From positions 1,491,189 to 1,555,188 of the forward strand of contig DEVL01000003.1 of assembly GCA_002363385.1 (NCBI GenBank): 64,000 bases of DNA, given 5' to 3'. Source of the stretch: Stenotrophomonas maltophilia. Lineage in GTDB: Bacteria > Pseudomonadota > Gammaproteobacteria > Xanthomonadales > Xanthomonadaceae. The notes under the pieces were generated by a model, which worked only from the letters and a program-made list of their open reading frames with translations, was not told where the DNA came from and searched no databases. Numbering within the stretch: position 1 is the first letter of the stretch; each line of letters starts with the position of its first letter. The translations under genes and the position numbers were made by a program. Positions 29,442 through 37,326 of this stretch are shown here, piece after piece.

Positions 29442-31739
29442 ATGCAGGAGACACCATTACATCCCACCGCTACCGCCACGCGGCGTCGGTGCAGCCGCTG
29501 GCTGTTCGTCCTGGCAGCGCTGGCGTGCGCCCCGCTGTTGGCGGCTGCGCAGACTGTTCCAGCGTCCGTTGATTCCGTACCGCAGGATCCCGACCGCCCC
29601 CGCACCTGTTTGGTCCTTGGCGGTGGCGGTGCCCGCGGCGCGGCCCATATCGGCGTGCTCAAGGTGCTCGAGCGCGAGCGCGTGCCGATCGATTGCATCG
29701 TCGGCACTTCAATGGGCGCGGTGGTCGGCGGCTTGTATGCCTCTGGCTACACGGCCGACGAGATCGAGGCGGTGCTGGACCGGATCGACTGGGCCGAGGT
29801 GCTGCGCGACAAGCCGCCACGCGATGAGCGCAGCATGCGCCGCAAGGAAGATGACCTGCGCCTGCTGGGCGGCGTCGAAGTCGGCCTGAGCAACGGCAAG
29901 ATCGCCTTCCCGCAGGGACTGATCCAGGGCCAGAAGCTGGAGATGCTGCTGCGCCGCCTGCTGCTGCCGACCTGGCAGGTAAACGATTTCGATCATCTGC
30001 CGATTCCGTTCCGGGCCATCGCCACTGATATCGTCAGCGGCGAGAAGGTGGTGTTCGGGCAGGGCGACCTGGCCTTGGCCATCCGCGCGAGCATGTCGGT
30101 GCCGGGGGTGTTCGCGCCGGTCCGCTATGAGAACCATCTGCTGGTCGATGGCGGGGTGGTCGACAACGTGCCGATCGATGAAGCGCGTCGGCTGGGCGCG
30201 CAGCGGCTGATCGTCTCGCGGGTGGGCTCGCCGCTGATGACCGAGGCGCAGCTGGATTCGCCGCTGGCGATCAGCCACCAGATGGCCAGCGTGCTGATGC
30301 AGCGCGAAGTGCTGGCGCAGCTGGCCACGCTCGGCCCACAGGATCTGCTGATCACACCGCCGCTGGGTGATATGGGCAGCCAGGACTTCAACCGCTCGCC
30401 ACAGGCGGTCGGCGTCGGCGAGCAGGCCGCGCAGGCCGAGGTGGCGGCGGTTCGTCGCTTCCAAGTGGACGACACCCGCTACGCCACCTTCCAGCGCCAG
30501 CATCGCCCGCCAGCCTACGAGACGCCGATCGTGGCCTTCATCGATGTGCTGCGCGACAAGACACGTACCGCGCGCTACATCGAGCAGCGCCTGAAGCCGG
30601 AGGTCGGCCAGCCGCTGGCGCCCGACCGCGTGGAGCAGAGCGTGGCCACCGCCTACGGCGAAGGCCGCTACCAGCAGGTGCAGTGGCGGCTGGAGGAGCG
30701 CGACGGGCAGCAGGGTCTGGTACTGGCGCCCCAGGACAAGCGGTGGGGGCCGGATTTCCTGCATTTCGCGCTGCGCCTGTCCGATGATTTCAACGGCAGC
30801 AGCAACTATCAGCTCATCACCGAGCTGACCCGCACCGGTCTCACCGAGCAGGGCGCGGAGCTGAAACTGCGCGTGGGGCTGGGCGAAGTCGAAGAGGCCT
30901 TCGCCGAGTACTACCGGCCGTTCGGCAGCAGTGGCCGGCATGCGCTGTCCACCTACGCCAAATACCGCGCCACCGATCTGGACCTGGCGCTGATGCGCGG
31001 CGGCGCACTCGCCGAGTTCCGTTACAGCCAGTGGCTGGGCGGAGTGCGTTGGGCCTATTCGCCACATCCGGATTGGGAAATCGCCCTGTTCGGCGAGCGC
31101 GGCCGTGAGCGCCTGCGCCTGGACGTCGGCAATCCCACCGAGCTGAGCAACTACCGCGCGGACATGGGCAGTGTCGGCTGGCAGCTGCGCCACGATTCGA
31201 TCGACAGCTCGGCCTTCCCCAGTCGCGGCCAGCGCGTGTCACTGACGCGTCAGCACTATCTCGACGCGCTCGGCACCGACAATTCGGCGGCGGTGACGCG
31301 GGTGCAGTGGGATGGGGCATGGGCGCACGGCCATAACCGCTGGCTCGGTGGCCTGCGCGCGTCCTCTGCGCACGGTGGCGATGACCTGCTGGCCACCTAC
31401 GGCTTCCTGGGTGGGCTCGGCAATCTGTCCGGCTATCCGGAAGAATCCATCTTCGCGCCGCAGACCGCGCTGGCCCGGGTGGTGTATTACCGCCGCGTCG
31501 CGCACGCCGATTCGCTGCTGACCATCCCGCTGTATGTCGGCGGCAGTGTGGAGTGGGGCGGGTTCTGGCAGCGCCGGGAGGATGTCAGCCTGGATGGCAT
31601 GCAGACCGCAGGCAGCCTGTTTATCGGTGCCGATACGTTCCTGGGGCCGGTGTTTCTTGGCTACGGCCGCGCGCAGGGTGGGCACAATTCCTTCTATCTG
31701 ACCTTTGGCTCACTGCTGCGGACCCTGGATGGGTTCTGA
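29442..31739 (+). CDS. Patatin-like phospholipase with outer-membrane barrel
   Basis: A 765-residue protein with a signal peptide ending near AAAQ (about residue 37), a patatin domain (about 50-330) with oxyanion loop GGGGARG, nucleophile Ser90 (GTSMG) and Asp236 (DGG), then a POTRA-like linker and a C-terminal beta-barrel region that ends in Phe, the usual outer-membrane insertion signal. The layout is that of PlpD-type type Vd autotransporters, in which the lipase passes through its own barrel. Of three in-frame ATGs the one at 29442 has the best-placed ribosome site (GAGGG). Lipid hydrolysis is inferred from the intact dyad. Confidence 0.87.
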   Translation: MQETPLHPTATATRRRCSRWLFVLAALACAPLLAAAQTVPASVDSVPQDPDRPRTCLVLGGGGARGAAHIGVLKVLERERVPIDCIVGTSMGAVVGGLYASGYTADEIEAVLDRIDWAEVLRDKPPRDERSMRRKEDDLRLLGGVEVGLSNGKIAFPQGLIQGQKLEMLLRRLLLPTWQVNDFDHLPIPFRAIATDIVSGEKVVFGQGDLALAIRASMSVPGVFAPVRYENHLLVDGGVVDNVPIDEARRLGAQRLIVSRVGSPLMTEAQLDSPLAISHQMASVLMQREVLAQLATLGPQDLLITPPLGDMGSQDFNRSPQAVGVGEQAAQAEVAAVRRFQVDDTRYATFQRQHRPPAYETPIVAFIDVLRDKTRTARYIEQRLKPEVGQPLAPDRVEQSVATAYGEGRYQQVQWRLEERDGQQGLVLAPQDKRWGPDFLHFALRLSDDFNGSSNYQLITELTRTGLTEQGAELKLRVGLGEVEEAFAEYYRPFGSSGRHALSTYAKYRATDLDLALMRGGALAEFRYSQWLGGVRWAYSPHPDWEIALFGERGRERLRLDVGNPTELSNYRADMGSVGWQLRHDSIDSSAFPSRGQRVSLTRQHYLDALGTDNSAAVTRVQWDGAWAHGHNRWLGGLRASSAHGGDDLLATYGFLGGLGNLSGYPEESIFAPQTALARVVYYRRVAHADSLLTIPLYVGGSVEWGGFWQRREDVSLDGMQTAGSLFIGADTFLGPVFLGYGRAQGGHNSFYLTFGSLLRTLDGF

Positions 31740-31787
31740 TGGGTTCTGCGCTTTATGCTGTGCAGCCCTGTTGTTGATGTGATGCCG

Positions 31788-32120
31788 ATGAAATCGATGT
31801 TCCTGGCCGTGGCGCTCCTTCTGTCTGTCGGCCACGTGCATGCCGCTGATGCACCGTCGCTGCCCGCAGCGTGGACGCAGATCGGCATTACCGTGGGCAT
31901 GCCGTACGCGCAGGCCAAGGCGCTGCTCATCAAGGGCGGGTGGCTCGCATCCGCGCCCGACAACGAGGGCACGCCCGTCTTTGCCGCGCATCCCGAGGTG
32001 GATTGCGGGCAGGGCTGGGACGCGATCTGCTCGGCAGGCTTCCATCGCGGAAACGAGGCTTACGGGTTGGTGCTCACACCGACCGATGACGACAAACTGC
32101 TGGTGCAAGGCGTCTTCTGA
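31788..32120 (+). CDS. Small secreted protein, unknown
   Basis: A 110-residue product with a clear signal peptide (MKSMFLAVALLLSVGHVHA) leaving a mature part of about 90 residues with two cysteines (CGQGWDAIC) that may form a disulfide. No family recognised. ATGs lie at 31755, 31782 and 31788; the last gives the cleanest signal peptide. It lies 15 bases before the HAD phosphatase gene and may be co-transcribed with it. Confidence 0.65.
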   Translation: MKSMFLAVALLLSVGHVHAADAPSLPAAWTQIGITVGMPYAQAKALLIKGGWLASAPDNEGTPVFAAHPEVDCGQGWDAICSAGFHRGNEAYGLVLTPTDDDKLLVQGVF

Positions 32121-32135
32121 AAGGAGCTGATACGG

Positions 32136-32807
32136 ATGTCAGACCGCACTGTGGTGGTATTTGATTTCGACTTGACGCTGACCCGCTGGGAAACGGCAAG
32201 CCGGTTCTTCAAAGGTCTGCTACGCCGCCAACCGTGGCGGATCGCCGGTGTCGTGCTCGCGCTGCCGGTGCTGGTGCCGCTCTGGGCACTACCGCCCACG
32301 CGACGGAGGCCGGTACGCTTCGCCGTGTGGATGGCGACGTTCGGACGCAGCCGCGAGGCGCTGGCCAGCCTTGCCGTGGCGCATGCCGACGAGGTATTCG
32401 CCGGCCCGGAGCCCGTGTTCCTGCCTGAGGGCGTGAAACGCGTGCGTCAGCATCTCGCCGATGGAGATCAGGTCGTCATCGCGACGGGATGCTGGGAGCC
32501 GCTGGCACGCGCGCTGCTTGAACGTGAAGGTCTGCAGCATGTGCCACTGGTGGCGTCCACCTTACGGCCCTGTCTGGGGGGGTGGGTCAGCGAAAACCAC
32601 TGCATCGGTGAGAACAAGATTCCCATGCTGACCGAGCGCGGCTATCCGCCACCGTGGCGCATCGCCTACACCGATCATCGCGCGGATCTGCCACTGCTGC
32701 GCAACAGCGAGCAGTGGTATCTGATCAGTCCTGACGTGAAGTGCCTGCGCGTGATCGAACAGGCGATGTCGGCCAGGGCAGAGATCCTGTCCTGGCGCGC
32801 TACGTGA
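32136..32807 (+). CDS. HAD-family phosphatase, PgpC/YfhB-like
   Basis: A 223-residue HAD subfamily IB phosphatase. Motif I is DFDLTLT near residue 10, motif II is an IATGCW threonine near residue 110, and motif III/IV includes KIPML and YTDHRADLPLL near the C-terminus. A hydrophobic stretch (about 35-55) and the ATFGRSRE segment parallel E. coli YfhB/PgpC, which dephosphorylates phosphatidylglycerophosphate at the inner membrane. The assignment to that substrate is by architecture only. Strong AAGGAG ribosome site. Confidence 0.72.
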   Translation: MSDRTVVVFDFDLTLTRWETASRFFKGLLRRQPWRIAGVVLALPVLVPLWALPPTRRRPVRFAVWMATFGRSREALASLAVAHADEVFAGPEPVFLPEGVKRVRQHLADGDQVVIATGCWEPLARALLEREGLQHVPLVASTLRPCLGGWVSENHCIGENKIPMLTERGYPPPWRIAYTDHRADLPLLRNSEQWYLISPDVKCLRVIEQAMSARAEILSWRAT

Positions 32808-32840
32808 GCGGCACCGGCATCGGTGTGACGCAAGGCGAGG

Positions 32841-33380
32841 TCAGTCTTCTTTCATCGCCATCTCGGCGGCAAGCAACGCCTGGGCCGCCTTGCCCAGTTC
32901 GGGCGAGGGCACGATCGGCGCGCCAATGGCCTCCATCATCTGATCGGTGGAGACGAAGCGGCGGTGCCGACGGTCGTAGACGCCGGTGATCAGCAGCGCG
33001 CGCGTGGCGACTTTCTCTTCCTCGCCGATCAACACGCGCTGTTCCATGATGATGCGCGTGCCGGCCCATCCGACCATGCGGGTCTCCAGCACGAAACGCT
33101 GGAACGGTTTCAGCTCACGCCGGAACTGGATGGTGCCGCCGCTCACGATGGGTGCCCACTTCGAGCGCCAGGCCACGCGGCCCAGGCCCATCCGGAACAC
33201 CAGGTCCAGGCGACCCAGGTCGAAGATCGTCCAGTAGCGCCCGTTGGTCATGTGCAGGTTGCTGTCGATGTCGTTGGGCAGCACCCGGAAGTTCAGTCGC
33301 GACACCGCAAACGGCGCGGCCAGTTTCGGTCTGAATGGGGTGGACAGCAGCAGGAGCAGCAGGCGGAACCAGAGATTCAT
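32841..33380 (-). CDS. Hotdog-fold acyl-CoA thioesterase, THEM6-like
   Basis: A 179-residue hotdog-fold protein with an N-terminal hydrophobic segment (MNLWFRLLLLLLS) that may anchor it in the membrane. The NDIDSNLHMTNGRYW motif near residue 36 holds the family Asp/Asn-His region of 4HBT-type thioesterases. The start at 33380 was preferred over one 13 codons upstream, which would cover the intergenic operator. It is transcribed divergently from a TetR-family gene and is its likely target. The acyl substrate is unknown. Confidence 0.8.
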   Translation of the reverse strand: MNLWFRLLLLLLSTPFRPKLAAPFAVSRLNFRVLPNDIDSNLHMTNGRYWTIFDLGRLDLVFRMGLGRVAWRSKWAPIVSGGTIQFRRELKPFQRFVLETRMVGWAGTRIIMEQRVLIGEEEKVATRALLITGVYDRRHRRFVSTDQMMEAIGAPIVPSPELGKAAQALLAAEMAMKED

Positions 33381-33401
33381 GAGCGGGCCGTCGGTTCTAT
33401 T

Positions 33402-33442
33402 ACAGTTGTCATAATGCAAATACGCTAGTCTATGACACCTGT
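33402..33442. promoter_or_regulatory. Inverted-repeat operator between thioesterase and tetR
   Basis: ACAGTTGTCAT (33402-33412) and ATGACACCTGT (33432-33442) are complementary at 10 of 11 positions around a 19-base spacer, in the gap between divergent genes. This is the natural place for TetR-family autoregulation; binding is inferred. Confidence 0.6.
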
Positions 33443-33461
33443 CTTAGCAAGGAATCCGGCC

Positions 33462-34037
33462 ATGGGCGCACGCCATTCCGATGCCCCGCAACGCGTGGTG
33501 GCTGCGGCAGCGGAAATGCTGGCCACGTATGGGCTCAATGCCTCTAGTGTCCGCGAGGTCGCCAAGCGTGCGCAGGCGCCATTCGGGTCCACCTATCACC
33601 ATTTCCCGGGCGGCAAGCAACAGGTGCTGGCCGAGGCGACCACGTTGGCCGGCGCCAAAGTAGACAGCGTGCTGGCCACTTGCCTGCAGGCCGGTGGTGC
33701 CGAGGGGCTGTCGCTGTTTCTGGCGATGTGGCGCGAGCGGTTGATCCGTTCGGACTTCCATGCGGGCTGCCCGGTGCTGGCGGCTGCGGTGGAAGAGCCG
33801 ATCGATGCGGCGCCCCACCATGCGCAGCGGGCGGCCTCAGTGGTGTTCGCCCGCTGGGAGGCACGGTTGAGTGAGGCGCTGTGCACCGACGCCCGTACGC
33901 CCGGGCAGGCGCACGCGCTGGCGACGATGATCATCGCCAGCGTGGAGGGCGCGGTGGCGATGTGCCGGGCGATGCGTGACATCGGCCCGTTCGATCGCGT
34001 CGCGCTGCAGCTTGAATCGCTGGTGGCGGATCGCTGA
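33462..34037 (+). CDS. TetR-family regulator, LmrA/YxaF-like
   Basis: A 191-residue repressor with an N-terminal helix-turn-helix (SSVREVAKRAQAPFGSTYHHF, about residues 28-50, in two halves) and a ligand-binding C-terminal domain containing FHAGCPVLAAAVE, characteristic of the LmrA/YxaF branch. The start MGARHSD has an AAGGAA ribosome site; an upstream ATG at 33432 lies within the putative operator. It is divergent from the thioesterase gene and probably represses it and itself. Confidence 0.86.
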   Translation: MGARHSDAPQRVVAAAAEMLATYGLNASSVREVAKRAQAPFGSTYHHFPGGKQQVLAEATTLAGAKVDSVLATCLQAGGAEGLSLFLAMWRERLIRSDFHAGCPVLAAAVEEPIDAAPHHAQRAASVVFARWEARLSEALCTDARTPGQAHALATMIIASVEGAVAMCRAMRDIGPFDRVALQLESLVADR

Positions 34038-34071
34038 GACTGCTGGCTTGCCCTTTCCGGAGCGCCGCACC

Positions 34072-34857
34072 GTGCCAGCCTTGACCCGTCCCTTCGCCCT
34101 TGCCGCCGGCCTGGTGCTGTGCGCGCTTCACCCACTGGCCCAGGCGCAGGATGGTCCTGCGATCAATCCGCTGTATCTGGTGCCTGCCGACAAGGCAACG
34201 CCCGCACAGATCACGGAGATGCAGCAGCGCCTGCTGGACTGGCCACAGCTGCAGCGCTACCGCGCCGAGAACGCCGCGCTGGCACCCGTTGCGCCCGGGA
34301 CCAAGCGCGTGGTGTTCTACGGCGACTCGATCACCGAGGGCTGGGGACCGACTGGCAGTGATCGCTTCTTCCCGGGCAAGCCCTACGTCAACCGCGGTAT
34401 TTCGGGACAGACCACGGCGCAGATGCTGGTGCGTTTCCAGCAGGATGTCATCGCGCTGAAACCGGCGCTGGTGGTGATCCTCGCCGGCACCAACGATATC
34501 GCCGGCAACACCGGGCCAACCACGCAGGCGATGATCGAGGACAACCTGCACGCGATGGTGGAACTGGCCCAGGCACACAACATCCGCATCGTGCTCGCCT
34601 CGGTGCTGCCGGTCAGCGATTACCCGTGGCAGCCCGGCGTGCAGCCCGCCGGTAAGGTGACCGCGCTCAACAAGGCCCTGCGCGCCTATGCCGAGCAACA
34701 GGGCGTGGTCTATCTGGACTACCACACCGCCCTGACCAACAAGGACGGCGGTCTGGACCCCGAGCTGGCCAGCGATGGCGTGCATCCCACGCCGGCCGGT
34801 TACGCGAAGATGGTGCCGTTGGCCGAGGCTGCCGTCACCAAGGCACTCGCGCGCTGA
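34072..34857 (+). CDS. Secreted SGNH/GDSL hydrolase
   Basis: A 261-residue exported esterase of the SGNH superfamily. The GTG start gives a signal peptide (to about AQAQ, residue 25). The four blocks are present: GDSI (Ser nucleophile, near residue 85), GISGQT (Gly), GTND (Asn) and DGVHP (Asp-x-x-His) near residue 242. The RYRAENAAL...KRVVFYGDSITEGW lead-in resembles acetylhydrolase/lysophospholipase members. Substrate unknown. It begins 34 bases after the tetR stop on the same strand. Confidence 0.86.
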   Translation: MPALTRPFALAAGLVLCALHPLAQAQDGPAINPLYLVPADKATPAQITEMQQRLLDWPQLQRYRAENAALAPVAPGTKRVVFYGDSITEGWGPTGSDRFFPGKPYVNRGISGQTTAQMLVRFQQDVIALKPALVVILAGTNDIAGNTGPTTQAMIEDNLHAMVELAQAHNIRIVLASVLPVSDYPWQPGVQPAGKVTALNKALRAYAEQQGVVYLDYHTALTNKDGGLDPELASDGVHPTPAGYAKMVPLAEAAVTKALAR

Positions 34858-34899
34858 GGCCGGGTTCCCGCCTGCCGGCCCAGCGACGGCGCAACGACG

Positions 34900-37032
34900 T
34901 CAGTCAAAGCGCCAGCGCACCCCGGCATAGACACCGCGCCCATCACCGGGCGTCGAGCGGGCCACATCCCGGCCTGCATCATCGTAGCCCGGGGTGACCG
35001 TGGCGGCGTAGTGGCGGTCGGTGAGGTTGCGCAGCTCGGCCCAGGCTTGCCAGCGGCCGCCGGGGGCGTCGTAGCCGATGCGGGTGCCGAAGATCACGTG
35101 GCTGTCGGCGGCCATGCTGTTGGCATAGTCGACGAACATCTTCGACGCGTACTCGGTGTTCAGCCCGGCGTAGAAGCCGGCCGGGTGGTCGTAGCGCAGT
35201 TCGGCCTGGTAGTAGTGGCGCGGCAGGCCGGGCAGGCGGTTGCTGCCGAAGCGCGCATCGTCGCGGTAGCGGAAGTCGCTGAAGGTGTAGGCCTGGCGCA
35301 GCGACAGCCGCCCGCCGACGCCCTGCCACAGCGCACTGTCCAGACCAGCTTCGATGCCGCGGTGCACGGTCGGGCTGGCATTGGATTCGGCAATGAACAG
35401 GTTCGGTACCGGCCGCACTTCCACGGTGAGCAGTTCGTGGTTGAGCCGCGCGTAATAGCCGGTCAGCTCCCAGCGGCCGAGCGCGCTGTCGCCGCGCGCA
35501 CCCAGTTCCAGCGTGGTCGCCGTCTGGTTGTCCAGCTGCACCGGCGCGCGCTGGCGGCCGGTCGAGGCGCCATTGCCGGCGGCGAAGTACTGGTTGGAAC
35601 CCCAGATCATCGACCACGGATGCGCCGGTTCCACCGAGCGGCTCAGGTTGCCGAACCACTGCGTCTGCGGCGTCTGCTGCCAGGTGAAGCCCAGCCGCGG
35701 CGCGTAATCCCACTGGCGCTCGGACAATTTCTCCGGCGTCGCGGGCCAGGTGACCTGCACATCGCGGCGGGTGTGGATCAACGCCATGCCGGTCTGCAGG
35801 CGCAGCGTGTCGCTCAGCGCCAGATCGTTGCCGACGTGCAGCACGCTGTCGGTGCCGTAATGCTCAAAGTCGCGGGTGTGCGTGCCGGCTGCATACCCAT
35901 TGCTGGAAAAGCGCAGGGTCTCGCGCACGTTGGCATCCAGATCGTGGGTGACGCGCACGCCGATCGTGGTCACGCTGTCATGCCCGAACAGCGCGTGCCG
36001 TCGGCGGTAGTCGAGCGTGCCGTTGAGGTTGGCGTAATCCAGCTGCTGGCGGTACAGGCTCTCGTTCAAGTCCATCGGGTACTTGTGATACACGAGTCCG
36101 GCCTGCAGCGATGAATCTTCATCGATCGTGTAGGTGGTGGTGTTGCCTATCCAGGTGCTGCCCGGCTGCGGCCGGCGCGCCTCGATGGCCACGTTGGCCG
36201 GATTGGCGGCGCGGGGATCGTTGCGGATCTGCGCGCGGGTCAGGCGCCCCGGGGTTTCGTGATCGGTCTCGCGGTAGCGCAGGAAGAAGCGCGTCTCCAG
36301 TTGCGGCGTGAGCTGCCAGCCGATGTTGGCCACCGCACCCTTGCCCTTGCCGGCGGCGTGCTGCTGATAGCCGTCGTACTCGGTGTCGGTGTAGGCCAGG
36401 AAATAGTCGACAGCGTCGTGCACGCCGCCGACGCTGATGCCTCGCTTCTGGTACCCGCGTGCGCCGGCTTCGTAGTGCAGCTCCAGCCCCGGCGTATCGC
36501 GGCCGCTGCGGGTGATGTAGTTGATCGCACCGCCCAAGGCCAACGCGCCGCGCTCGAACCCGTTGGCACCCCGCAGCACCTCGACACGGCTCAGCCACAG
36601 CGGCTCCAGCAGCTCGTAGGGCGTGCCACCCGGGCCGGTCAGGGGCAGGCCGTCCAGCGAGACCGACAGGCCGGAGGCATGCGCACCCGGCGCGCGGTTG
36701 AGGCCCGAGCCGCGGATGGAGACCTTGACGCCTTCATTGCCGGCGCTCTGCGCGCTGATGCCGGGCTGGTAGGCGAGTACATCGGCCGTGCCGCCGACGC
36801 GGCCCTGGCCGACCTGCGTCATATCGACAACGTTACCTGCGCCGGGGACCCGGTCGAGCGCGCGGCGCGCAGCCTCGGTGGCATCGGCGGCGGTGACGTT
36901 GACCGCGTCCAGGGTGACCGCCTGGCCAGCGGGCGCGGCATGGGCGGTGTCGGTGGCGGCAAGACTGGCCAGCAGGGCAGCGGCGAGCAGGGACAGGGCA
37001 GGGGCGGTGGAACGATTGGGGTGAGTAGTCAT
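34900..37032 (-). CDS. TonB-dependent outer-membrane receptor
   Basis: A 710-residue receptor with a signal peptide (to about THAA, residue 33), a TonB-box-like stretch (TLDAVNVTA) shortly after, a plug domain (about 60-165, with VSIRGSGLNRAPGAHASGLSVSLDG in pieces) and a 22-strand barrel ending WRFD. The substrate is not evident; the plug resembles FecA/siderophore-type receptors. It is the only gene between the SGNH hydrolase and the hut cluster and is separated from hutU by REP palindromes, so linkage to histidine uptake is possible but only positional. Confidence 0.88.
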   Translation of the reverse strand: MTTHPNRSTAPALSLLAAALLASLAATDTAHAAPAGQAVTLDAVNVTAADATEAARRALDRVPGAGNVVDMTQVGQGRVGGTADVLAYQPGISAQSAGNEGVKVSIRGSGLNRAPGAHASGLSVSLDGLPLTGPGGTPYELLEPLWLSRVEVLRGANGFERGALALGGAINYITRSGRDTPGLELHYEAGARGYQKRGISVGGVHDAVDYFLAYTDTEYDGYQQHAAGKGKGAVANIGWQLTPQLETRFFLRYRETDHETPGRLTRAQIRNDPRAANPANVAIEARRPQPGSTWIGNTTTYTIDEDSSLQAGLVYHKYPMDLNESLYRQQLDYANLNGTLDYRRRHALFGHDSVTTIGVRVTHDLDANVRETLRFSSNGYAAGTHTRDFEHYGTDSVLHVGNDLALSDTLRLQTGMALIHTRRDVQVTWPATPEKLSERQWDYAPRLGFTWQQTPQTQWFGNLSRSVEPAHPWSMIWGSNQYFAAGNGASTGRQRAPVQLDNQTATTLELGARGDSALGRWELTGYYARLNHELLTVEVRPVPNLFIAESNASPTVHRGIEAGLDSALWQGVGGRLSLRQAYTFSDFRYRDDARFGSNRLPGLPRHYYQAELRYDHPAGFYAGLNTEYASKMFVDYANSMAADSHVIFGTRIGYDAPGGRWQAWAELRNLTDRHYAATVTPGYDDAGRDVARSTPGDGRGVYAGVRWRFD

Positions 37033-37192
37033 TCGTGCGCGGTATCAGTGCGGACAGCGCCCACGACGCCGTGGCACCCTGTCAACTTCATGTGTGGCGC
37101 GCAAGTTAACAGGATGTTGCGTGTTCGTCACCCGTGTGGGGCGTATGGGGGCAGGCGCATGGGGGCGGTCGCGTGCCGACAACCGGATGTCG

Positions 37193-37285
37193 GTAGTGCC
37201 GGCCGTTGGCCGGCTCGCCAGGAACTACGCGATCCTTTGTGTGAGACCCATGACCGCGTGGTTGCCGGCCAGCGGCCGGCACTAC
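37193..37285. repeat. Pair of inverted GTAG-type REPs (REPIN/BIME-like)
   Basis: A plus-oriented element begins GTAGTGCCGGCCGTTGGCC at 37193 and an inverted one ends GGCCGGCACTAC at 37285. Each is a GTAG head plus a GC-rich hairpin, and they face each other across about 40 bases. The two-in-opposition layout is that of mobile REP doublets. They occupy the gap between the TonB receptor and hutU, two convergent-free minus-strand genes. Confidence 0.85.
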
Positions 37286-37326
37286 CTTGAGCTGCGGCCC
37301 CGACCGCCGGCCGGGGCCCACCCAGA

